Positions 8,574 to 16,600 of a DNA stretch of 64,000 nucleotides are shown one piece after another. The DNA is from Cerasicoccus frondis (GTDB lineage: Bacteria; Verrucomicrobiota; Verrucomicrobiia; Opitutales; Cerasicoccaceae): assembly GCA_031296915.1 (NCBI GenBank), contig JAVDPC010000019.1:1-64000 (forward strand), written 5' to 3'. Made by a program: the position numbers and the translations under genes. The notes beneath the pieces are model-generated. The model was not told the DNA's origin, did not search any database, and was given only the letters and a program-made list of their open reading frames with translations. Position 1 is the first letter of the stretch. Every line of letters starts with the position of its first letter.

Positions 8574-9635
8574 TTAAAGCAGCACCGCTGCATTCGCGGC
8601 GCCGTAGAGCGAGATGCTGTATTCGCGGATGATGTAGACCGGGAACTTCTGCAGAATTTCTTGGATGTTGGGCCGGAAATTTTGCTCGAAGTAATACATA
8701 AACTGCCGACCATCGACGAAGAACGCCTCGTTCTTTTCGACAATGCCGCCCGCCAGGTAAATGCCATTCCCGGGTAGCAGAACCGTTGCGAAATCCGCAG
8801 TAATCCGGCCATAAACTTTGATGAACAGCCGCAGGACGTCGCGGCAGACAGGGTTATTCGCCGCGTGAGCGCCGATCATCGCTGGTTTCGCGCTGTCGGG
8901 CGCTTCATCGATCTCCTTGAGCACGCCAAGCATGGTGACCTTGCGCACGTCACGGTAGAAGTTGAAGATATTCGTCAACCCGCGCCCGGACACCAGCATT
9001 TCGACTTCGGAAGCGTAGTTGGTGTTGCGCGTTACGTAGTGCTTGAGCTCGCTCGTCTCAGCGTCGAAATTGGCAAAACTGGCGTGCCCCCCCTCAGAGG
9101 GATAGGCCACCATTTTGCCGCCGTGGTCGATGACAAATCCGACGCCCAGCCCGGTCCCGGCGCCGATCACCAGCGACACGTCGCCTGTTGGCTCGGACAG
9201 ACTGCCGTCGGAGTGCGCCAGCTGCGTGATCTGGTCCGGGTTATTCACGTCCAGCAGCGGCACGCCATAGCTGATCGCCAAGAAGTCGTTGATCACAATC
9301 GTGGGAACGCCGATTGCGGCGGCAATCTCGTCCCCATCGATATCCCAGGTCAGGTTGGAGAGCTTACAATAATTTTTGGCGACTGGCCCCGCCCCGCTGA
9401 TGCAGCAGCGCTCGATTGTTAGCCCCGGCAGCCGCTTGTCGCACTCGGCCAGCGTCTGCTTGAGCGGCTCGACCAGCCCATTGATCTCTGAGCTCGGAAA
9501 CACGCACTCAACCAGTAGCGTAAATTTGCCGTCGCTCTCGCCGACCACCGCCAGGTTGCTGTTCGTGCCGCCAATGTCGCCAGCCAGCAGGTAGCGCTTG
9601 AAATTGTTTTCTTGGGAATGCCAGGTTGTGCGCAT
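8574..9635 (-). CDS. glk: Glucokinase
   Basis: A 353-residue cytosolic glucokinase of the Glk (PF02685) family, which phosphorylates glucose to glucose 6-phosphate with ATP. The phosphate-1 motif is at residues 15-27 (YLLAGDIGGTNSN), the sugar-binding DF at VINDFLAISYG, a second phosphate motif at VIGAGTGLGVG, and the active-site SEGGH follows (YPSEGGHASFANF). The C-terminal ATP-side sequence IYLAGGIVEKN is present. The length is slightly above the usual 320 because of a short N-terminal extension. It is a single gene between the arsR operon and the flotillin operon, with which it is divergent. Confidence 0.92.
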   Translation of the reverse strand: MRTTWHSQENNFKRYLLAGDIGGTNSNLAVVGESDGKFTLLVECVFPSSEINGLVEPLKQTLAECDKRLPGLTIERCCISGAGPVAKNYCKLSNLTWDIDGDEIAAAIGVPTIVINDFLAISYGVPLLDVNNPDQITQLAHSDGSLSEPTGDVSLVIGAGTGLGVGFVIDHGGKMVAYPSEGGHASFANFDAETSELKHYVTRNTNYASEVEMLVSGRGLTNIFNFYRDVRKVTMLGVLKEIDEAPDSAKPAMIGAHAANNPVCRDVLRLFIKVYGRITADFATVLLPGNGIYLAGGIVEKNEAFFVDGRQFMYYFEQNFRPNIQEILQKFPVYIIREYSISLYGAANAAVLL

Positions 9636-9744
9636 AGATGTATGATTATAAACAATGGACCGTAATGTAATGGAAACGCAGTATTAACGTGGACTATACT
9701 CGACAAAACTAAGCGAAAACGACAAACACAAACTGATCCCCACC

Positions 9745-10419
9745 ATGGAACTATTACAGCAACTATACGACGAAGCCCTGCGCTGGTATAACTTGCCGTT
9801 TACTATCCTGATGGGACTGGTGCTGATTTACTGGGCTTTTCAAATCATCGGTGGGCTCTTCGGCGCCGTGTTCGACTTCGATTTCGACTTCGATGCCGAT
9901 GGCGAGATCGACCCCAGCGAAGTTGGCCTAATGGGCCGCTTTTCCTACGCCCTGAGCGATGGCGAAGCCCCTTTCATGTGGTCCCTCAGCTTCTTCATCG
10001 CCCTCATGTGGGGCACAATGATGCTACTGAACCACTTCTTCAACCCGGTCAGCGTCTGGGGCATCGGCATCGCGATTATGGCTGGCTCCATGGCCATTGC
10101 GCTCTACATTACGCGCATTTTTATGCGATTCTGCGCCCGATTGTTTCGCAATCTGTTCGGCGTCACTCCCCAGAATGAGACCTTCATTGGCGCCGTGGGC
10201 ATCGTACTGACCGCCGAAGTTACGGAGAAATACGGACAGTTGGAAATCGACCACAACGGCGTCCCCTGCCGGTTTAATGTCGTGCTCGACGACGGCGCGG
10301 AAATCCTCACCCGGGGCGACCACGCCAAAATCGTGGGCAAAGACGCCTCCGGCAAGTCATACCGGATCACCAAGACCAGCGAAACCCCGCACCTAGTGGA
10401 AATGAAGGGCGCCCGATGA
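9745..10419 (+). CDS. YqiJ-like OB-fold membrane protein
   Basis: A 224-residue membrane protein with three predicted helices (about 17-40, 76-98 and 100-128) and a C-terminal NfeD-like OB-fold domain (about 145-212: GAVGIVLTAEVTEKYGQLEI, then CRFNVVLDDG). Members of this family are encoded next to flotillins (yqiJ-yqiK in enterobacteria) and are thought to anchor or assemble them at the membrane. The first cytosolic or periplasmic loop contains an odd alternating acidic stretch, FDFDFDFDADGEIDP, which could bind calcium; this is inference. It is the first gene of the operon and overlaps the next start by 4 bases (ATGA). Confidence 0.8.
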   Translation: MELLQQLYDEALRWYNLPFTILMGLVLIYWAFQIIGGLFGAVFDFDFDFDADGEIDPSEVGLMGRFSYALSDGEAPFMWSLSFFIALMWGTMMLLNHFFNPVSVWGIGIAIMAGSMAIALYITRIFMRFCARLFRNLFGVTPQNETFIGAVGIVLTAEVTEKYGQLEIDHNGVPCRFNVVLDDGAEILTRGDHAKIVGKDASGKSYRITKTSETPHLVEMKGAR

Positions 10420-10934
10420 GGTATCAAATGGCAGCCTCGGGCAAAGCCCTGCTCCGCGAAGGCCTCGGCGGCCAGCGTGTGTCGTTCGATGGCATGTTTG
10501 CAATGCCGGTCGTTCACCGGACGCACCGAGTCGACATCAGTATTTCCACGCTTTCGCTGACCTTCGCCGGTCCGGACAATCCACTCATCTCCAAGGACCA
10601 GCAACTCTTCGACCTGAGAATCGTCTTCCACTTGCGGGTCAATGACACCCAACAGGACGTGCTCGACGCCGCTGCCCACTTTGGCGTCGAAAACTTGAAC
10701 AACTTCGACGAACGCATTCCCGAACTGATCAACGACGCCGAGCAACTTGTCCGCACAGCCGCCGGGGAGCTTGCCTGGGCGGAGATCAATGACTCACCAA
10801 CGTTTATCGAGGCGATTCTCCGCCGCACGCCGAATGGCTACTTCAAGCCCGGCTTGATCGTCGACAACATCGCCATTGATCACGCCGACAAATTCCCACC
10901 CGAGTTCAACGAGAGCCAGGGCGCGAAAAACTGA
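10416..10934 (+). CDS. Short SPFH-like protein without coiled coil
   Basis: A 172-residue protein that parallels the first 155 residues of the flotillin encoded next: GKALLREGLGGQRVSFDGMF against the flotillin's GQALVRTGFGGIKVSFSGIW, then RIVFHLRVNDTQQDVLDAAA against DFFVRINDTIEDVKKVATT, and YFKPGLIVDNIAIDH against YILDDVAID. It stops where the flotillin coiled coil would begin. It is therefore an SPFH domain alone, probably a capping or modulating partner for the flotillin oligomer (inference). It overlaps the upstream membrane-protein gene by 4 bases and is followed by the flotillin after 52 bases. It is not a truncated remnant: the frame is intact and well spaced. Confidence 0.7.
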   Translation: MRYQMAASGKALLREGLGGQRVSFDGMFAMPVVHRTHRVDISISTLSLTFAGPDNPLISKDQQLFDLRIVFHLRVNDTQQDVLDAAAHFGVENLNNFDERIPELINDAEQLVRTAAGELAWAEINDSPTFIEAILRRTPNGYFKPGLIVDNIAIDHADKFPPEFNESQGAKN

Positions 10935-10986
10935 TTTTTAAACCGCATTACAATAAAACAACCATAGCCACCAACCACAAGTTATC

Positions 10987-13101
10987 ATGATGATATACCG
11001 CAAAACCCCGCAAGGTCAGGCGCTCGTCCGGACCGGCTTCGGAGGCATCAAAGTCTCCTTCTCTGGCATCTGGCAGATCCTCGTCTTCCACATGCTGGAA
11101 GAGATGGACATCTCTGTAAAACGAGTGCGGGTCGACCGCCGCGGCAAACAGGGCCTCATTTGTAAAGACAACATTCGCGCGGATATCACTATCGACTTCT
11201 TCGTGCGTATCAACGACACCATCGAAGACGTCAAAAAGGTCGCAACTACGATTGGTTGCGAGCGCGCCAGTGACGAAGGCGAAATCAAGGTGCTATTCGA
11301 CGCCAAATTTTCGGAAGCGCTCAAAACGGTCGGTAAGCAATTCGATTTTGAAGAGCTCTACGTTGAGCGTGAAAAGTTCCGCGACGAAATCATCAAGGTT
11401 ATCGGTGTCGACTTAAACGGCTACATCCTGGACGACGTCGCCATTGACGATCTGGAGCAAACGTCGATCACCGAGCTCAACCCGGACAACATCCTCGACG
11501 CCGAGGGTATTAAGAAGATCACCGATCGCACCTCGCGCGAAAAGATCCTCGCCAACCAGATCGACCAGGATCGCATCAAGACGATCACCAAGCAAAATGT
11601 CGAAGCCCGCGAAGCCGTCCTTGAGCTCGAAAAGCAACAGGCCGAGGCCGAGCAAAAACAAAAGCGCGAGATCGCCGTCATCACCTCCCGGGAAGAGGCC
11701 GAAGCTCGCCGCGTGCATGAAGAACAACGCCTGCGCGCCGAGACCGCCCGCATCGCAACCGAGGAAGAACTCGCCATCGCCGAGGAGAACAAGCTGCGTC
11801 AGATCATCGTTGCCGAGAAGAATAAGCAGCGCACTGACGCCATCGAAACCGAACGTGTCGAACGCGACCGCCAGTTGGAAGTCGTCGAGCGCAACAAGGT
11901 AACTCAGCTTGCCGACATCGAGAAGGACAAGGCCGTTGAAAAGGAAAAACGCGAGATCCAGGAAGTGATCAAGGAGCGCGTGATGGTCGAGAAGACCGTC
12001 GTCGTTGAGCAGGAAAAGATCAAGGACACCGAGGCCTTCGCTGGCGCCGATCGTGCGAAGAAAGTCGCCATTACCCAGGCCGAACAACGCGCCGAAGAAC
12101 AGCTCGTTGAGAAGGTCAAGACCGCCCAGGCGAGCAAGGAAGCCGAGCAGCTCAAGGCCGACGAACTTTATTACCACGAGGTCCGCAAGGCCGAGTCCTC
12201 CAAGAAGGCCATCGAGCTGAAAGCCGAGGAAACCGTCATCTCCGCCGAGGCGCACGAAACCGCCGCCGGTCGCGAATCCGCCGCCAAGAAAACCCTCGCC
12301 GAAGGTCGCAGCGCAGAAGCCGCCGCGATTGGTTTGGGCGAGGCGCAAGTCATGGAAGCCAAGGCCGCCGCGTTCCAAAAGCAAGGCGAAGCCGAGGCAA
12401 CCGTTGCCCAAAAGAAATACTCTGCCGAGGCCACCGGCATCAGCGAAAAGGGCACGGCCGAGGCCGATGTTTCCGAGAAGAAATACCTGGCCGAAGCCAA
12501 GGGCATTGGCGAAAAGGGAGCCGCCTCCGCCAGCGCCGACGAGAAAAAGTATCTCGCCGAAGCCGAAGGCATCCACAAGAAGGCCGAGGCCATGAAGGTC
12601 TTCAACGAAGCCGGCAAGGAACACGAAGAATTCAAGCTGCGCCTGCAAAAGGACAAGGAAGTCGAGCTCGCCGAAATCGAGGTCAACGAGAAGATCGCCG
12701 AGCATCAGGCCAAGGTCCTGGGCGAAGCCCTCAAGAACACCAAGGTCGACATCGTCGGCGGCAGCACAGACTTCTACGACCGCGTCGTGGGCGCCGTCAC
12801 CCGCGGCAAATCCATCGACCGCCTCATGGACAACTCCCGCGCCCTCACCGACGTCAAGGACACGTTCTTCAATGGCAACAGCGACTACTTCAAGACCAAG
12901 CTCAAGGAGTGGACCGAGCAGTTCAACATCAGCAGCGAGGACATTAAAAATCTGTCCATCGCCGCCCTGCTCACCCGCATCGGCGACCAGGCCGAAGGCC
13001 AGGATAAAAAGGAAGCCAACGACCTCCTCTCCCTCGCCGACAAATACGGCCTCAGCGGCAAAAAAGCCGGTGAGTTTCTCGACCAGTTGATCCGCAATTA
13101 A
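10987..13101 (+). CDS. Flotillin (YqiK-like SPFH protein)
   Basis: A 704-residue flotillin, a scaffold protein of membrane microdomains. Residues 1-190 are the SPFH domain. Residues 190-540 are a long charged coiled coil rich in E, K, R, Q and A, with a repeating KKYxAEAxGIxEKG pattern at about 475-535. Residues 540-704 form a helical C-terminal domain. No N-terminal membrane hairpin is visible, unlike enterobacterial YqiK, so membrane attachment may depend on the YqiJ-like protein encoded two genes upstream. The large AAA ATPase gene originally followed directly, judging by the orientation, but a GxxExxY cassette now lies between them. Confidence 0.88.
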   Translation: MMIYRKTPQGQALVRTGFGGIKVSFSGIWQILVFHMLEEMDISVKRVRVDRRGKQGLICKDNIRADITIDFFVRINDTIEDVKKVATTIGCERASDEGEIKVLFDAKFSEALKTVGKQFDFEELYVEREKFRDEIIKVIGVDLNGYILDDVAIDDLEQTSITELNPDNILDAEGIKKITDRTSREKILANQIDQDRIKTITKQNVEAREAVLELEKQQAEAEQKQKREIAVITSREEAEARRVHEEQRLRAETARIATEEELAIAEENKLRQIIVAEKNKQRTDAIETERVERDRQLEVVERNKVTQLADIEKDKAVEKEKREIQEVIKERVMVEKTVVVEQEKIKDTEAFAGADRAKKVAITQAEQRAEEQLVEKVKTAQASKEAEQLKADELYYHEVRKAESSKKAIELKAEETVISAEAHETAAGRESAAKKTLAEGRSAEAAAIGLGEAQVMEAKAAAFQKQGEAEATVAQKKYSAEATGISEKGTAEADVSEKKYLAEAKGIGEKGAASASADEKKYLAEAEGIHKKAEAMKVFNEAGKEHEEFKLRLQKDKEVELAEIEVNEKIAEHQAKVLGEALKNTKVDIVGGSTDFYDRVVGAVTRGKSIDRLMDNSRALTDVKDTFFNGNSDYFKTKLKEWTEQFNISSEDIKNLSIAALLTRIGDQAEGQDKKEANDLLSLADKYGLSGKKAGEFLDQLIRN

Positions 13102-13140
13102 TGCGGGTCAACTGCCCAACCAGCGAGATGAATTGAGTTG

Positions 13141-13577
13141 AACCGCAGAGGACGCGGAGAACGCAGAGTCATGAACGAATTGAGCGAACAGGTGATTGGC
13201 GCAGCAATTGAGGTCCATCGTGAAATGGGGCCTGGCTTGCTGGAAAGCACCTATGAACGATGCCTCGCCCATGAATTAAGTCTTCGAGGCATAAAAGGAG
13301 TTCGTCAAAAGAAACAACCTATCAGCTACAAAGGCCTGAATCTCGATGAAGGCTATCGCCTCGATATACTTGTTGAAGGAAAAATCATACTTGAGCTCAA
13401 AGTCGTCGACCAATTGACAGACGTTCACAAAGCCCAACTCATCACTTACCTAAAGCTCTCTGGCTGCACGATTGGCTATCTAATGAACTTCAACGTCGTT
13501 AAATTCACCGATGGTCTACAACGCGTCGTTTATAATCATCCTGAATAAACTCTGCGTCCTCCGCGTCCTCTGCGGTT
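13141..13577. mobile_element. GxxExxY cassette bounded by 30-bp inverted repeats
   Basis: The left arm at 13141-13170 (AACCGCAGAGGACGCGGAGA and following) and the right arm at 13548-13577 are inverted copies of each other over 30 bases with two mismatches. They tightly enclose a single small gene; its stop codon touches the right arm. The arms are themselves made of GCAGAGGACGC-like units. No transposase is present. The layout suggests a passively mobilised or recombined gene cassette inserted in the flotillin-ATPase operon. Confidence 0.65.
13171..13548 (+). CDS. GxxExxY protein
   Basis: A 125-residue protein of the GxxExxY family. The name-giving motif is GPGLLESTYERCLAHEL. A nuclease-like core follows: DILVEGKIILELKVVDQLTDVHKAQLITYLKLSG, in which D, E-x-K and a following Q resemble the PD-(D/E)xK fold. 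Biochemical function is unknown; a nuclease or nucleic-acid role is inference. ATG 13171 (MNELSEQVIG) is chosen over the earlier start, because the upstream residues (NRRGRGERR) only translate the inverted repeat. It interrupts the flotillin-ATPase gene pair in the same direction, so read-through to the ATPase gene is possible. Confidence 0.85.
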   Translation: MNELSEQVIGAAIEVHREMGPGLLESTYERCLAHELSLRGIKGVRQKKQPISYKGLNLDEGYRLDILVEGKIILELKVVDQLTDVHKAQLITYLKLSGCTIGYLMNFNVVKFTDGLQRVVYNHPE

Positions 13578-13613
13578 AAAAACCACGCATCCTAAGCACC
13601 CAATCTCCCACTC

Positions 13614-16600
13614 ATGGCCGACACCGCCACAGAAACCGAAAACAAAGCCGCGCCAACTCCCAAGCTCGAAGGCGGCGCGTATGAAGTCATCCGGCAGCGC
13701 TTGGACACACAGTCCAGCGCATTGCTGGAGCGCTTGCAGACGCTCAATAAAAACCGGCAGGACGTTTTCGGCGCCATCGAAAACAAGCTCATCGGCACCG
13801 ACCGCATCACCACCGAACACAACTGCACGGCGCGCGACATGATCGCCCTGCCCGGCGGACGTTTCCTCTTTGGCTACAATGTGAAGCTCGGCCTGAAGTC
13901 GCAGATGGAGGTCGGCGATGTGTTTTCGGTTTACCGCTTTGAGGCGAGCGACAAAACCTTCCACGTCGAGCCCCTGGACCTCATTGGCAACCGTGATTTC
14001 CAGGACGACTTCGCCTACCTCTACAAGTATTATAAGGCCACGTCTTTCGTGAAGTTCCTGCGCCGCGGTGCCGAACTCTACATGGCGTTTCGCATCAGTG
14101 AGGACATCCGCGACATCAAGGTCTTTAAGTGGATCATCACCGACGACGGGCTGGAGTATCTGGGCAATCGCTTCGACCCGGAATACACCTTCCCCGAGCA
14201 GCACTCTTTCAAGTGGACCCGCGCGCATCGCGACATGCAGCGTGGCGGTCAGCATCCGCATATTTCTATCGAGGATAAAATCTTCGTGGAATGCGTCGGC
14301 GGCGACCTCACGATTAAAGTCGAGGACAACACTGCGTCCGGTGAAGGCATCTACGCCGAGCCCGTCGATCACGTCGACCAAACCCTCGACGACGCCGACA
14401 TTTTCTTTGCCGTCGTTGGCGACCTGATCCTGCTGCGCATTCTCCCCTATCAGGAGAAGCAGACGCGCTATTTCATCTACAACCACAAGGTCAAAGAAGT
14501 CCGCCGCACCGACGCCATTGGCACGAGCTGCGTCGCCCTCCCCGAGGACCAGGGCGTCATTTTTGCCAACGGTTATTACCTCCACAGTGGCGAGTGCAAA
14601 CTGTTCGACAGCGAGCTAAGCAACATGTGGTTCGAGCGCCTCGTGAAGTCCCCCAACGGCGAGGATTTCCTCTATTCATTTTACGAGCGCGTCAGCGGCC
14701 AATACGTGCTGATGAGCTACAACCTCATCGAGCAAACCGTCGCCATGCCGATCATTTGCCACGGCTTCACCTTCTTTGATAATGGCGAGCTGATCTACTT
14801 CCGCGGCGACGGCGAAGCGCAAAAGCACCACTCGTTGCAAATCTGGCAAACGTCCTTCACCAGCGACGACTTGCCCCCCACGGGCAACGACGACAGCTAC
14901 CTCTTCAAGGTCGGCAACAAGGAAGTCGTCCGCTGCATGAGCGAGTGCTACGAGGTCTACAACCTCCTGCAAAAAGAGGAAAGTTACACCGGCCTCTACG
15001 TCGATCTCGTCAAGCTCAGCAGCGACATCCTCGACACCTATTTCTGGCTCAATAGCGAAGAGGCCGCCAACATCCAGGAGACGCTCCAGACGATCAACAA
15101 AACGGCGCAAAGCGCGATCGACGAGTTCGACAAAGTCCAGCGCATCCGCAAGTCCACCAACGAGCAAACGACCAACGTCAGCGTGCGCGTCCGCAAGCTC
15201 ACTACGGAGGTCAGTTCCACACGGCCGGACGACATCATGGGCTTCGTCCGCAGCCTCGCCGACTTGCGCACGATTCGCGGCGAGATCATCGGTCTGCGCG
15301 ACCTGCGCTACGCCGACATCCCGCTCACCGAAAAGCTCGAAAAGCAGGTCAAGGAACTCTCCGACCAAGTCGCGCTACAGGCCGTTGAATTCCTCTTGCT
15401 CGATGAAGCGCTCGACCCGTATCGCAACGCCGTCGAAGAGCAAGCGGCGGCAATCGAAGCCATCGAGAAAGTCACCGAAGCCAACGACATCAACGAGCGC
15501 CTCGACGAAGCTGGCGCCGAGTTGGAGCTGCTCATTGAAATTGTGGGCAACCTGAAGATCGACGACGCGACGCAGACCACGCGTATCATCGACTCGATCT
15601 CCAACATTTACTCGCGCCTCAACCAGGTGCGCAACGATCTGAAGAGTCGCCGCAAAGAGCTGATGCTCGTCGAAGGCGCGGCGCAGTTCAACGCGCAGCT
15701 CAAGCTGCTCAACCAGGCCGTCACGAACTACCTCGACCTTTGCGAGACGCCCAAACAGTGCGACGACTACCTGACCAAGCTCATGGTGCAGTTGGAAGAA
15801 CTCGAAGGCAAATACGCGGACTTCGATGAATACCTGGACCAGCTCGCCACCAAACGCGACGAGCTCTACAACGCGTTTGAGACAAAAAAGATGTCGCTCC
15901 AAGAGGCGCGCAACCGGCAGACCACCCGCCTGCTCGCCAGCGCCAAGCGTATTCTGACCGGCATTGAAAACCGCGCCAAGGGCTTCAAGGAGCTCACCGA
16001 TATCAACGGCTACTTCGCCAGCGACCTCATGGTCGAGAAGGTGCGCGACATCGCAGACGAACTGGGCGAGATCGGCGAAAACCTGAAGGGCGACGACATC
16101 CTCGGCCAACTCAAAACTGTCCAGAGCGACGCCATCCGCCAGCTCAAGGACAAGCAGGAACTCTTTGCCGACGGCGACGACATCATCAAGTTCGGCCGCC
16201 ACCACTTCAGCGTCAATACACAGGAGCTGGCGCTCACCACCGTGCAGCGCGAAGGCCAGATTTACTTTCACCTTTCGGGCACTCAGTTCTTCGATCCAAT
16301 CAAGGACGAGCAGCTCAACGCGACCAAGCCGGTGTGGGACATGCAAACCGTTAGCGAGAGTGACGCCGTTTACCGCGGTGAATACCTCGCCTACAAACTG
16401 TTGCGCCACTTCGAAACAGTGAAGCCAGACGCCAAGTCCGAGCTGGCGATCACCGCTGGCGACTACCAAGCTTTGGATGACAAAGCTCGCTTATCCTTCG
16501 TCCAAAAGTTCATGGCCCCGCGTTACGAGGAAGCCTACATCAAGGGCGTCCACGATGAAGACGCGCAAAAGCTGATCGACGCGCTGCTGACAATTCACGG

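Noticed and set aside
11413..12705. A 430-residue minus-strand open frame inside the flotillin gene
   Set aside because: It is the antisense of the flotillin coiled coil; its leucine/aspartate/phenylalanine/glycine bias is exactly what reversed E/K/A-rich codons give.
13536..14585. A 349-residue minus-strand open frame at the start of the giant ATPase gene
   Set aside because: Antisense shadow of an intact sense gene; no recognisable domain and valine/aspartate-rich composition.
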